This document shows positions 1 to 7,645 of a stretch of 28,515 bases of DNA, in pieces. The stretch covers positions 1-28,515 of IMG/VR virus record IMGVR_UViG_3300043313_000890, one strand, 5' to 3'. The first letter of the stretch is position 1. The number at the start of each line of letters is the position of its first letter. The notes under the pieces were generated by a model. It was not told the origin of the DNA and did not search any database. It saw only the letters and a program-made list of their open reading frames with translations. Origin of the DNA: a virus. The position numbers and the translations under genes were made by a program.

Positions 1-31
1 CGCCCGCGCGCTCGATCTGCTGCTCCGTCAT
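1..31 (-). CDS. 5' end of a divergent reverse-strand gene (partial)
   Basis: Read on the reverse strand, an ATG at 31 opens a frame that runs off the left edge and begins MTEQQIERAG. The polar, glutamine- and glutamate-rich start looks like a genuine amino terminus. It diverges from the terminase operon, leaving about 107 bp between the two start codons. No strong Shine-Dalgarno precedes it. Only ten codons are visible, so function cannot be assigned and the start itself is uncertain. Confidence 0.4.
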   Translation of the reverse strand, partial: MTEQQIERAG

Positions 32-62
32 GCCAAGCGGTACGGGCGGAAATTGACCCCCA

Positions 63-80
63 CGGAAAATGTACGAAAGC
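63..80 (+). repeat. 18-bp direct repeat, copy 1 (candidate phage promoter/operator)
   Basis: CGGAAAATGTACGAAAGC occurs here and again, identical and in the same orientation, at 21587-21604. Both copies lie in short divergent intergenic regions just upstream of a forward structural gene (58 bp before the terminase small subunit, 38 bp before the fibre-locus gene). The two bases CC at 60-61 also match the second site. No convincing sigma-70 -35/-10 pair fits the repeat, so a phage-specific promoter or activator site is an inference. Confidence 0.5.
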
Positions 81-138
81 CCCCAGATGCTACGCCTCAC
101 GGCAATGGGAGGAATTCCCGCGGCCGCTGAGGTCCGGG

Positions 139-585
139 ATGCCCAAGCGCAAACGACCAGTCGAAAGCGACGGGCTCAATCCCAAGCAACGCCTATTTGC
201 CGCGCACTACGCCGCATCGGGCAACGGCGGCAGGTCAGTGATTGCCGCCGGATACTCGGCCAAGGGCGCGGATGTTCAGGCGGTGCGGCTGCTAGGAAAC
301 GCTAGGGTCAAAGCCGCGGTCGACGCGGCCCTTGCGGTGCAGATTGACCGCATTGAACTCAAGGCCGACGCGGTGCTCAACGGGCTGAAGAAGCTGGCCT
401 TCGGAGCTCCGAGCGACTGGCTGACCAGCGGAACCCAGGCCCGCTGCCTCGAGCTCCTTGGCAAGCACCTCAAGCTCTTCACCGAGAAGCACGAGGTGAC
501 CGGCCTGCTCACGCTCGAGGGGCTCGTCGCCGGCACCGTCGCGGCCCCCGCCCCACCGACTCCCGACGAAGGGGGCGAGGAGTGA
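139..585 (+). CDS. Terminase small subunit
   Basis: The 148-residue product matches the Terminase_2-type small subunit, which recognises viral DNA and recruits the large subunit for packaging. The family pattern is visible at residues 14-60: NPKQRLFAAHYAASGNG, then SVIAAGYSAKGA, then RLLGNARVKAAV. This is the helix-turn-helix DNA-binding region in relatives. The C-terminal tail is rich in alanine, proline and acidic residues, as expected for a part that contacts the large subunit. The ATG at 139 is preceded by GAGG at 128-131. The stop overlaps the GTG start of the next gene (GTGA), indicating translational coupling. This is the first gene of the forward operon. Confidence 0.85.
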   Translation: MPKRKRPVESDGLNPKQRLFAAHYAASGNGGRSVIAAGYSAKGADVQAVRLLGNARVKAAVDAALAVQIDRIELKADAVLNGLKKLAFGAPSDWLTSGTQARCLELLGKHLKLFTEKHEVTGLLTLEGLVAGTVAAPAPPTPDEGGEE

Positions 586-2039
586 CGTTCACCCCGCTTC
601 AGGAGAAGGCGCGGACGAAGATCCGTCACTGGCTCGAGGAGCCGGTGGTGTTCGCGCGGGAGTGCCTGAAGGCGGAGCCGGACGAGTGGCAGATCGAAGT
701 GCTCGAGGCCTACAAGACGCACCAGCGCATTGCCCTCAAGGCCAGCAAGGGACCGGGCAAGTCGACGGTGATGGCGTGGATTGGTTGGCACTACCTGCTG
801 ACCCGGCCGCACCCGAAGGTGATCGCCACCAGCATCTCGGGCGACAACCTGCGCGACGGGCTCTGGGCCGAGATGGCGAAGTGGCAGCGGAATAGCCAGC
901 TGCTGCAGGCCGCGTTCACCTGGAGCGCCGAGCGCATCGTCGCCAAGGATCACCCCGAGACCTGGTGGGCATCGGGCCGGCAGTGGAGCAAGACGGCCGA
1001 CCAGTCCCAGCAGGCGAACACCTTGGCCGGCGTCCACGCCAAGTACGTCCTGGTGATGGCCGACGAGGTGGGTGGCATCCCCGACGGCGTCATCGCAGCC
1101 GGAGAGGCCGCGCTCTCTACCGGGCCGGACACCCGGATGGTCATCGCGGGGAATCCCACGCACCTGTCCGGCCCGCTGTACCGCGCCTGCACTCGCGAGC
1201 GGCACATGTGGTTCGTCAAGGAGATCAGCGGGGACCCCGACGATCCGAAGCGCGCCCCCCGCGTGTCCATCCAGTGGGCCAGGGACCAGATTGAGAAGTA
1301 CGGCCGCGACAACCCCTACGTGCTGGTCAACGTCTTCGGGAAGTTCCCGCCAGGCCAGTCGAACGCGCTCCTGGGCGTGGAGGACGTCACCGCCTCGGCC
1401 CACCGCACGCTGACCGAGGCCGAGTATTCGCGCGAGCCGAAGATTCTGGGCGTCGACGTGGCCCGCTTTGGCGACGACGAGTCGGTCGTCTTCCCGCGAC
1501 AGGGCCGAGCGGCGATGCGCCCCGTCATTTTTCGCAACCTCGAGCTGATGGAACTCGTCGGCCAGGTGGCGCTGCGCATCGAACGCTGGAGACCGGACGC
1601 GGTCTTCATCGACGAGACCGGAGTGGGCGGCGGGGTGGTGGACCGGCTTCGCCAGCTCGGCCACGAGATTCAGGCAGTCAACTTCGGGGCCCGGCCGCTT
1701 CGCCCTGAGCCGAAGGTGGCCGACCGCCGGACCGAGATGTGGTGGCACATGGCGGAGTGGGTGAAGCACGGGGGCTGCATTCCCGACGACCCCCAACTCA
1801 TCTCCGAGCTGACCGCGCCCACGTACAAGTTCGACGCGCAGAACCGGGTCCGCCTCGAGTCCAAGAACGACATGAAGGCCAGGGGCGTCGGCAGCCCTGA
1901 CCGCGGCGACGCCTTGGCGCTCACCTTCGCCATGCCGGTGCAGGCCCGGAATCATGCCTACGAGCCGTTCGGATTCCAGAACGAGCTCCCACAGAAGCGC
2001 CGCCGTGACTTCGACCCGCTGAGCTGGAGGGGGCACTGA
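582..2039 (+). CDS. terL: Terminase large subunit (packaging ATPase/nuclease)
   Basis: The 485-residue product is the DNA-packaging motor and headful or end-cutting nuclease. A Walker A loop KASKGPGKST lies at about residues 53-62. A Walker B strand YVLVMADE ends at residues 161-162, followed by a coupling motif MVIAGNPT at about 186-193. The C-terminal RNase H-like nuclease is marked by acidic residues in GVDVARFGDDE (D292), VFIDETG (D344) and SPDRGDAL (D440, D443). Length fits the family. The gene starts at GTG 582, overlapping the preceding stop, and its own stop overlaps the next ATG (TGATG). All catalytic motifs appear intact, so the protein should be active. Confidence 0.95.
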   Translation: MTFTPLQEKARTKIRHWLEEPVVFARECLKAEPDEWQIEVLEAYKTHQRIALKASKGPGKSTVMAWIGWHYLLTRPHPKVIATSISGDNLRDGLWAEMAKWQRNSQLLQAAFTWSAERIVAKDHPETWWASGRQWSKTADQSQQANTLAGVHAKYVLVMADEVGGIPDGVIAAGEAALSTGPDTRMVIAGNPTHLSGPLYRACTRERHMWFVKEISGDPDDPKRAPRVSIQWARDQIEKYGRDNPYVLVNVFGKFPPGQSNALLGVEDVTASAHRTLTEAEYSREPKILGVDVARFGDDESVVFPRQGRAAMRPVIFRNLELMELVGQVALRIERWRPDAVFIDETGVGGGVVDRLRQLGHEIQAVNFGARPLRPEPKVADRRTEMWWHMAEWVKHGGCIPDDPQLISELTAPTYKFDAQNRVRLESKNDMKARGVGSPDRGDALALTFAMPVQARNHAYEPFGFQNELPQKRRRDFDPLSWRGH

Positions 2040-2377
2040 TGGGTGCAGCGCCAAGCAACGCCTGGTCAGACGCGTACCGCGAGCAGTACCGCAAGCAGCA
2101 GGCGGCGATGGGGTACCCCAACGGCCGAGCACCGGGCGAGCAGATCGGCCCAGGCCAGCGGGACCTCGGCAGCGGGTACGGCACGCGTGGGGGCGGGAAG
2201 ATCATCGGACAGGAGGCCTCGCCACCCCCGGCACCAGACCTCACCGACGAGCTTGTGCAGGCGTCTGCAAAGCGGGAGCGCCAGCGGCAGCTACTCCGGT
2301 TCGGCATCTCCCAGGCCTTCCTGACTGGAGCGGGGGGCACCATCGCGAACGCGGGCAAGGGCCCGGCCGGGTACTGA
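2039..2377 (+). CDS. Small protein between terminase and portal
   Basis: This 112-residue protein has no function I can name. The first two thirds are low complexity and polar (Gln, Gly, Pro, Arg). A basic helix follows (KRERQRQLLRFG), and then QAFLTGAGGTIANAG near the C-terminus. Short proteins ending in a similar basic 'R..S..LTG..G' stretch often sit beside portal genes in podoviruses, so a minor head or connector role is plausible from position. It begins in the stop codon of the terminase gene (TGATG), ends two bases before the portal ATG, and shows the same G/C-biased codon use, which supports it as a real gene. Confidence 0.7.
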   Translation: MGAAPSNAWSDAYREQYRKQQAAMGYPNGRAPGEQIGPGQRDLGSGYGTRGGGKIIGQEASPPPAPDLTDELVQASAKRERQRQLLRFGISQAFLTGAGGTIANAGKGPAGY

Positions 2378-2378
2378 C

Positions 2379-4067
2379 ATGGCCTCCCGGCGCGAGCGGT
2401 ACCTCAAGCGGCACACTGCCCTCAAGAACGAGCGGGCGAGCCACGATCCGCACTGGCGCGAGCTGTCGGACTACATCCTCCCGAGGCGCAGTCGCTTCTA
2501 CGACCAGGAGAGGAACCGGGGCGAGAAGAAGCACCAGAAGATCATCAACGGCACGGCCACCAAGGCGGTGCAGACCCTTGGCGCGGGGATGCTCGCCGGC
2601 ATCACCAGCCCCTCCCATCCCTGGTTCCGGCTGAGCACCCACGACTCCGAGCTCGCGGACTTCGGGCCGGTGAGCTCCTGGCTGCACTACTGCGAGCTCG
2701 CCCTCTACGACGTCTTCTCCAAGTCCAACACCTACAAGGCGCTCTTCGAGAGCTACCAGGACCTCGCGGTGCCGGGCACGGCGCCCGTCATCATCGACGA
2801 GGACGACGAGGACGTGCTCCGGCTCTACGTCCAGCCGACCGGCTCCTACGCCCTCGCCAACAGCGAGCGCCTGGTGGTCGACACCCTGTACCGCGAGATG
2901 TCCATGACCGTGGTGCAGATGGTCAGCAAGTTCGGCCGCAACAACTGCTCGGCGCACGTTCGCAGCGAGTACGACAAGGGCAACTACGACACATGGCGGA
3001 AGGTTGTCCGGGTGATCGAGCCGAACCTCGACCGCGACCCAAGCCAGGCGAACCACCGGGGCATGGCGTTCCGCAGCTGCTGGATGGAGGACGGGAAGTC
3101 TGACCGCGAGTTCCTCCGCGAGGGCGGGTACATGGACTGCCCCATCGCCGCGCCCCGATGGGACGCCACCGGCGAGGACGTCTACGGCAACTCGCCGGGG
3201 ATGGCCGCCCTGGGGGATGTGAAGGCGCTGCAGATCTACGAAGAGGCCCGCGCCGAAGGCGTCGAGAAGTTGGTCGACCCGCCGACCAAGGGCCCATCGA
3301 ATATGCGGCGGGACCGCATCTCCCTCATGCCGGGGGACCACGTCGCCGTCGATCAGGTGTCGGGCGGGACCGAGTTCGGGCCTGCGCTCGTCATCAACCC
3401 GTCCGGCATCGTCGCCACCACCGAATCCATCCGAGACATCGAGCAGCGGGTGAATGCCCAGTTCTACGTCGACCTCTGGGCGATGATGATGGACGCGGAT
3501 CGGAGCGGCATCACTGCGACCGAGGTGGCCGAGCGGCACGAGGAGAAGCTGCTCCTTCTCGGCCCCGTGGTGCTGCGCATCCAGGACGAGCTCCTCAAGC
3601 GCCTCATCGATCGCGCGTTCGGAATCCTCCTTCGCAAGGGCCGCCTGCCTCCGCCCCCGCGCGAGCTGGCGAATCAGGAGCTCAAGGTCGACTACACGGG
3701 CCCGCTCGCCCAGGCCCAGAAGCTCGTCGAGGCCGGACCGGTGGACCGCCTGGTGGGCTTCACCGGCAACCTGGCCCGCATCAAGCCGGACGTCCTGGAC
3801 AAGCTGAACGAGGACGCCACGTTCGACGAGTACAGCCGCGTGCTGGGCGTCAAGTCCACGCTGATGAACACCGCCGAGCGGGTGCAGGCCATTCGGCAGC
3901 AGCGGGCCCAGCAGCAGGCAGCAGCTGCCCAAGGCGCGGCGATGGCCCAGGCTGCGCAAGGGGCGAACCAGTTGGCCGGCGCCGACATGAGCGACGACAA
4001 CGCCCTCACCAGGCTGGTGGGGAACACGCTGGGCGGCGTCGCGGCCGCGGGCGGTAGCCGGCAATGA
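2379..4067 (+). CDS. Portal (head-to-tail connector) protein, T7 type
   Basis: The 562-residue product matches the T7 gp8-like head-to-tail connecting family, which forms the dodecameric channel through which DNA enters and leaves the capsid. Family features include the N-terminal WRELSDYILPRR, the stretch ATKAVQTLGAGMLAGITSP at about residues 61-79, and FESYQDLAVPGTAPVII near 126-142. The C-terminal 60 residues are rich in Gln and Ala (a likely coiled helix). Length is close to T7 gp8. The gene lies directly after the small protein and its stop overlaps the next start (ATGA). This portal class places the phage among short-tailed phages. Confidence 0.92.
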   Translation: MASRRERYLKRHTALKNERASHDPHWRELSDYILPRRSRFYDQERNRGEKKHQKIINGTATKAVQTLGAGMLAGITSPSHPWFRLSTHDSELADFGPVSSWLHYCELALYDVFSKSNTYKALFESYQDLAVPGTAPVIIDEDDEDVLRLYVQPTGSYALANSERLVVDTLYREMSMTVVQMVSKFGRNNCSAHVRSEYDKGNYDTWRKVVRVIEPNLDRDPSQANHRGMAFRSCWMEDGKSDREFLREGGYMDCPIAAPRWDATGEDVYGNSPGMAALGDVKALQIYEEARAEGVEKLVDPPTKGPSNMRRDRISLMPGDHVAVDQVSGGTEFGPALVINPSGIVATTESIRDIEQRVNAQFYVDLWAMMMDADRSGITATEVAERHEEKLLLLGPVVLRIQDELLKRLIDRAFGILLRKGRLPPPPRELANQELKVDYTGPLAQAQKLVEAGPVDRLVGFTGNLARIKPDVLDKLNEDATFDEYSRVLGVKSTLMNTAERVQAIRQQRAQQQAAAAQGAAMAQAAQGANQLAGADMSDDNALTRLVGNTLGGVAAAGGSRQ

Positions 4068-4423
4068 GCCGCTCGTACCTCGCCAACAAGGAGGCCCAGG
4101 AGAAGCTGACCGAGGCCGAGCGCCGCGTGCACGAGAAGCGCGAGGAGGACCTCCGCCAGGTGATGCGGACCGAGGTTGGCCGGCGCTTCGTCTACCACCT
4201 CATCTACCTGCGCTGCGGGGTGATGGACGACTTCTTCAGCGGCAACAGCCACGACGTTCGCCGCGGTGGCCAGCAGTCCGTCGGCAAGCAACTGGTCGCT
4301 GATCTCCAGGAACTCTGCCCGGACGAGTTCCTCCAGATGCAGAGCGAAGCAATCTCCGCCGCCAAGCAGCGGAGCTCAATCCGGCGCGCCGTTGTGGCCG
4401 CCGCTCACCAGGAGCACGACTGA
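4064..4423 (+). CDS. Bbp19-like small head-region protein
   Basis: The 119-residue protein resembles the Bbp19 family seen in podovirus head modules such as that of Bordetella phage BPP-1. The recognisable part is residues 31-100: a basic helix with EVGRRFVYHLIYLRCGV, then a GGQQSVGKQLVADLQELCP segment and a following E/M-rich helix. In relatives this gene lies between portal and scaffold, as here. Its biochemical role is not established, so I call it by family only. The start ATG at 4064 overlaps the portal stop (ATGA), and its stop overlaps the next ATG. The charged N-terminal 30 residues look helical. Confidence 0.72.
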   Translation: MSRSYLANKEAQEKLTEAERRVHEKREEDLRQVMRTEVGRRFVYHLIYLRCGVMDDFFSGNSHDVRRGGQQSVGKQLVADLQELCPDEFLQMQSEAISAAKQRSSIRRAVVAAAHQEHD

Positions 4424-5166
4424 TGCAGACGAACCCCACCACCACCGCTACGGGTTCCACCAATGCGGGCGGAGCTGGAGCCACCGGCAGCACCTCCACC
4501 GGGAACGCCGAGGGCAAGGAGGCAACGACGACCGAGAAGACCGGCGCCGGGGCCACTACCGAGCAGAAGACGGACGCAGCAGGCAAGGCGACCGAGAGCG
4601 ACAGCCTCCTCGAGAGCAAGGAGACGGACACCAGCAAGGACAAGGCAGAGGTGAAGACCGACGCCAAGGCCGAGCCGGAGCTCGTCATCAAGTTCCCGGA
4701 CGGGGTGAAGGTGGACGACGCGACGCTTGGCGAGTTCAAGGCGTTGGCGAAGGAGTTGGGCCTCAAGGGGGAGCAAGCCCAGAAGGCAGCTGACTTCTAC
4801 GTCAAGGCCCAGGCCGCCACGACCGAGCGGAGCCAGCAGCACTGGGCACAGGTGCGCAAGGAGTGGACGGACCAGGCCAGAGCCGACAAGGAGTTGGGAG
4901 GCGACAAGCTGCCCGCAAGCGTCGAGTTCGCGCGGAAGACCATCGCGCGGTTCGGCGGGGAGAGGCAGGGCGAAGCGGTGCTCTCAATTCTCAAGGACTC
5001 AGGCCTCGACAACCACCCCGAGATGCTCCGGTTCCTCGTGAACGTGGGGAAGCAAATTTCCGAAGACAACAGCGGCGGCGTCACCGGCAACGGCGGCAAA
5101 GGCGCGACCTCCAGGGAGGAGTTCCTCCGGGGGATGTACCCAACCATGCACAAGAAAAAGGAGTAA
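4423..5166 (+). CDS. Capsid scaffold/assembly protein
   Basis: The 247-residue product is very acidic and low complexity in its first 80 residues (Thr, Gly, Ala, Glu, Lys), then strongly helical. The helical part contains the pattern usual for podovirus scaffolds next to the capsid gene: IKFPDGVKVDDATLGEFKAL, then AKELGLKGEQAQKAADFY, then WTDQARADKELGG, then NHPEMLRFLVNVGKQISED. It should guide procapsid assembly and then leave the head. Some databases call relatives 'putative protease', but I see no catalytic motif. It overlaps the preceding stop and ends six bases before the major capsid start, the canonical scaffold position. Confidence 0.82.
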   Translation: MQTNPTTTATGSTNAGGAGATGSTSTGNAEGKEATTTEKTGAGATTEQKTDAAGKATESDSLLESKETDTSKDKAEVKTDAKAEPELVIKFPDGVKVDDATLGEFKALAKELGLKGEQAQKAADFYVKAQAATTERSQQHWAQVRKEWTDQARADKELGGDKLPASVEFARKTIARFGGERQGEAVLSILKDSGLDNHPEMLRFLVNVGKQISEDNSGGVTGNGGKGATSREEFLRGMYPTMHKKKE

Positions 5167-5172
5167 CGAGCA

Positions 5173-6162
5173 ATGGCAACCACAGCGAATGACACGAGCC
5201 TCCCGACCCTCGTGGACGTCATCAAGACGCAGGACCCTGATGGCACCACGGCGAAGGTCGTCGAGGTTTTGGCGCAGCAGAATTCACTGCTGCAAGACGC
5301 AGTTTTCGTCGAGGCCAACGGCGAGACTGGGCACCAGGTGACCGAAGAAATGGCTCTCCCGGCCGTCGCCTGGCGTCGGTTCAACAAGGGGACGCCTCCG
5401 AGCAAGGGCGCTGATCGACAGTTCGTCGAGACGGCCGGCATGCTCGAGGGCTGGAGCGTTGTCGACTCGGACCTGGCGAAGTTGAACGGGAACGAGGCGA
5501 GCTACCGGTACCTCAAGGACCGGAAGTTCATGCGCTCGATGGCCAACGAGGTCGAGACCGGTGGCTTCTACCACTCGACCGAGTCGGCCCCGGAGAAGTT
5601 CCAGGGTCTGTCCCCCCGGTATGACTCCACCTCCGGGCTGGCTGGTTCGCAGATCATTCTGCACACCGGCTCTCCCTCCGGAGCTCAGGCGTCGATCTGG
5701 CTGCTCGTCTGGAGCCCCGAGTCGGTCTTCTTCTTCTATCCGAAGGGGAGCCAGGGCGGGCTCGTCCACAAGGACCTGGGAGAGATTCCCTGGGAGGACG
5801 AGGACGGCGACAAGTTCATGGCCTACGTGAGCAACTGGAAGTGGCACACGGGGTTGTGTGTCGCGGACCGTCGCCAGGCCGTGCGCATCGCGAACATCGA
5901 CCGCAGCGCGCTGGTGACGACCGACCTGTCGCTCATCAACACGATGGTCGATGCGTACCACTCGCTGTATGACCCGGATCAGGGGCGGGCCGCGTTCTAT
6001 TGCGACCGCGAGATCGGCGCCTTCCTGCACAAGCAGGCGCTGAACGGAGTGTCGAACTCCACCCTCCGCATCGAGGAGATCGGCGGCAAGCCGGTCACCT
6101 CATTCCTGGGAATCCCCGTCCGCCGCGCCGACGCGCTGACCGACGAGGACCCCATCACCTGA
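5173..6162 (+). CDS. Major capsid protein
   Basis: The 329-residue product matches the major capsid proteins of BPP-1-like and related podoviruses, about 330 residues long. Conserved pieces are the N-terminal DVIKTQDPDGTTAKVVEVL, the stretch NSLLQDAVFVEANGETGHQV, then LPAVAWRRFNKGTPPSKG, and later GFYHSTESAPEKFQGLSPRY. It should adopt the HK97-type fold and form the icosahedral shell. The start at 5173 is supported by AAGGAG at 5158-5163. It follows the scaffold and precedes the cement protein, and the GC hairpin after the cement gene is placed to end transcription of this highly expressed pair. Confidence 0.93.
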   Translation: MATTANDTSLPTLVDVIKTQDPDGTTAKVVEVLAQQNSLLQDAVFVEANGETGHQVTEEMALPAVAWRRFNKGTPPSKGADRQFVETAGMLEGWSVVDSDLAKLNGNEASYRYLKDRKFMRSMANEVETGGFYHSTESAPEKFQGLSPRYDSTSGLAGSQIILHTGSPSGAQASIWLLVWSPESVFFFYPKGSQGGLVHKDLGEIPWEDEDGDKFMAYVSNWKWHTGLCVADRRQAVRIANIDRSALVTTDLSLINTMVDAYHSLYDPDQGRAAFYCDREIGAFLHKQALNGVSNSTLRIEEIGGKPVTSFLGIPVRRADALTDEDPIT

Positions 6163-6205
6163 ACCCGGCCCCCAACGACATCGAACCAAGAAAGGACTCC
6201 AAACC

Positions 6206-6655
6206 ATGTACCTCGATCAAACACTGATGTTCTCCGACGAGCAGGACCTCTCGCAGGTCGCGGGGACCTACCTCTCCGACAAGTCAATCGACTTGGGAGT
6301 GGCGGGCAGCATTCCGCAAGGCGGGAGCACCATCTTCGACGTTGGCCCGGGACAGTCGCTGTCCGTCCTGTGCCAGGTGATCGAAGCGTTCACCTCCGCC
6401 GGCAGCACCGGCACCGTCCAGGTGCAGTTGGTGATGGCGGACAACGAAGCGCTGAGCACCAACCTCGTGGTTCTGCAGGAGACGGCCGCCATCGTGGTGA
6501 CCACCCTCGTGCAGGGCTACCAGTTCCGCTTGGGGGCGCTGCCGCAAGGCATCACCAAGGGGTTCTTGGGGTTGCGCTACCTGGTGGCGGTGCAGACCAC
6601 CACGGCCGGCACCATCACCGCCGGACTCGTGAGGGACCTGCAGCAGAGCTTCTAG
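6206..6655 (+). CDS. Bbp16-family capsid cement protein
   Basis: The 149-residue protein matches the BPP-1 Bbp16 cement family, which sits on the capsid surface and stabilises the shell. The start MYLDQTLMFSDEQ is typical of the family, followed by SIDLGVAG, a strand with ADNEALS at about residues 73-79, and a beta-rich C-terminus with GLRYLVAVQTTTAGTITAGL. The fold in relatives is an all-beta barrel. The ATG is preceded by an AAAGGA element at about 6191-6196. The gene follows the capsid gene after 43 bp and ends just before a hairpin terminator. Confidence 0.88.
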   Translation: MYLDQTLMFSDEQDLSQVAGTYLSDKSIDLGVAGSIPQGGSTIFDVGPGQSLSVLCQVIEAFTSAGSTGTVQVQLVMADNEALSTNLVVLQETAAIVVTTLVQGYQFRLGALPQGITKGFLGLRYLVAVQTTTAGTITAGLVRDLQQSF

Positions 6656-6666
6656 TCCAGTGAACG

Positions 6667-6700
6667 GCCGCCGGCCTGCTTGTACGGGGCCGGCGGCTTT
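6667..6700 (+). terminator. Probable intrinsic terminator after capsid/cement genes
   Basis: A perfect 10-bp GC-only stem (GCCGCCGGCC at 6667-6676 with GGCCGGCGGC at 6688-6697) encloses an 11-nt loop and is followed by TTTG. The T run is short, so termination may be partial. That would fit the need for extra capsid and cement mRNA while letting the tail genes be read through. Its place, directly after the major head genes, parallels the T7 late terminator after gene 10. Confidence 0.65.
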
Positions 6701-6754
6701 GCTCGTCCAACACCCAACCTTCCGCAGTCCCTCTTTGCACAGGAGATCCCACCA

Positions 6755-7021
6755 ATGCCCAAGTACCAGCTGACCAAGAAGGCCTTCTTCCAGGACGGCG
6801 TTCTCAAGCCGAAGGATTCCATCGTCGAGGTGCCCGAAGGCTTCAAGGCGCCGCGACACTGGAAGCTCGTCGGAGCCTCCGCCGCCGTGGGCGAGACGCC
6901 CCCTCCGGCCAAGGAGACGGACCCGTCCACCATGTCGGAGTTGAACGCGACCAAGACTCCGGCCGCGAAGGAACACCACCACGCGAAGGGTGGCCGTCCT
7001 TCCGACAAGAGCCCGGTCTAG
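6755..7021 (+). CDS. Small hypothetical virion-module protein
   Basis: This 88-residue protein has no function I recognise. The N-terminal half (MPKYQLTKKAFFQDGVLKPK, then IVEVPEGFKAPRHWKLVG) looks like a small beta domain of the kind found in short phage head or tail-completion proteins. The C-terminal half is low complexity and basic, with KEHHHAKGG. I chose the ATG at 6755 because AGGAGA at 6741-6746 lies at good distance, whereas an in-frame ATG at 6680 falls inside the terminator loop. It ends 21 bp before the next gene. Confidence 0.72.
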   Translation: MPKYQLTKKAFFQDGVLKPKDSIVEVPEGFKAPRHWKLVGASAAVGETPPPAKETDPSTMSELNATKTPAAKEHHHAKGGRPSDKSPV

Positions 7022-7042
7022 TAGCGAGCCAGGGGGAACGAC

Positions 7043-7639
7043 GTGCCGACCAAGGTCCAAATTTGCAACCTCGCGCTGGTCCGAGTTGGCCAGCGTGACG
7101 CAATCAGCAGCCTGGCCGATGGAAGTACCGCTGCAGACATCTGCAATGCGGTCTTCGATCAGTTGCGCGACACCTTGCTCACGTCGTTCCCTTGGCCATT
7201 TGCCGCCAAGCACGCCGAGCTCGCGGTGCTCTCCTCGGCGGAGCGGACAGGGTGGGGGCTCGTCTACGCCTTGCCCACCGACTGCCTGCAGGCGCGGTAT
7301 ATCTACGCGGGCAAGCGGAACCCCACCGCGGATCAGCGCATCCCCTTTACGGTGGAGCTCAACGACGCCGGCTCCGGCCGAGTGCTGTGCACCGACCTGG
7401 AGGACGCCGAGCTCATCTACACCGCGAAGGTGACGGTCGAGACCGCATGGCCGCCGTTGTTCTGCGAGGCGCTGGCCTGGGCGGTGGCGCGCGAGCTGGC
7501 GATGGGGCTGGCAGTCAAGCCGGAGCTCCAGGTGAGGGCCGCGCAGATGGCGGAGATGTCCCTGCACCGGGCGACCGCGGTGTCCCAGGACGAGAAGCAA
7601 GAGCGCCGGCCCAAGAGCCGATTCATTTCCGGGAGGTAG
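7043..7639 (+). CDS. Tail tubular protein A (T7 gp11-like)
   Basis: The 198-residue product matches tail tubular protein A, the ring that docks below the portal in short-tailed phages. Typical signs are the start KVQICNLALVRVGQRDAISS, DICNAVFDQLRDTLLTSFPW, and the later WGLVYALPTDCLQARYIY. Residues 130-170 form a helical segment (FCEALAWAVARELAMGLAVK). The start is GTG at 7043 with AGGGGG at 7031-7036. It is immediately followed by the partner tubular protein B. Confidence 0.85.
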   Translation: MPTKVQICNLALVRVGQRDAISSLADGSTAADICNAVFDQLRDTLLTSFPWPFAAKHAELAVLSSAERTGWGLVYALPTDCLQARYIYAGKRNPTADQRIPFTVELNDAGSGRVLCTDLEDAELIYTAKVTVETAWPPLFCEALAWAVARELAMGLAVKPELQVRAAQMAEMSLHRATAVSQDEKQERRPKSRFISGR

Positions 7640-7645
7640 ACGCGG

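Noticed and set aside
108-126. Cluster of restriction-site-like palindromes (GAATTC, CCGCGG, GCGGCCGC)
   Set aside because: It looks like a polylinker at first sight, but short GC palindromes are expected at this base composition and no vector sequence flanks it.
69-305. Frame starting at the ATG inside the first 18-bp repeat
   Set aside because: Composition is Arg/Gln-rich and overlaps the well-supported terminase small subunit. The shared MYES start at both repeat copies follows from the DNA repeat itself.
276-2132. 618-codon antisense frame opposite the terminase genes, and similar long antisense frames at 2241-4064, 6284-8035, 8405-9913, 10674-12956 and 13206-15857
   Set aside because: These are stop-free shadows of G/C-rich third codon positions. 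The forward frames encode recognised proteins, while the antisense products are Leu/Val/Arg/Gly-rich without family features.
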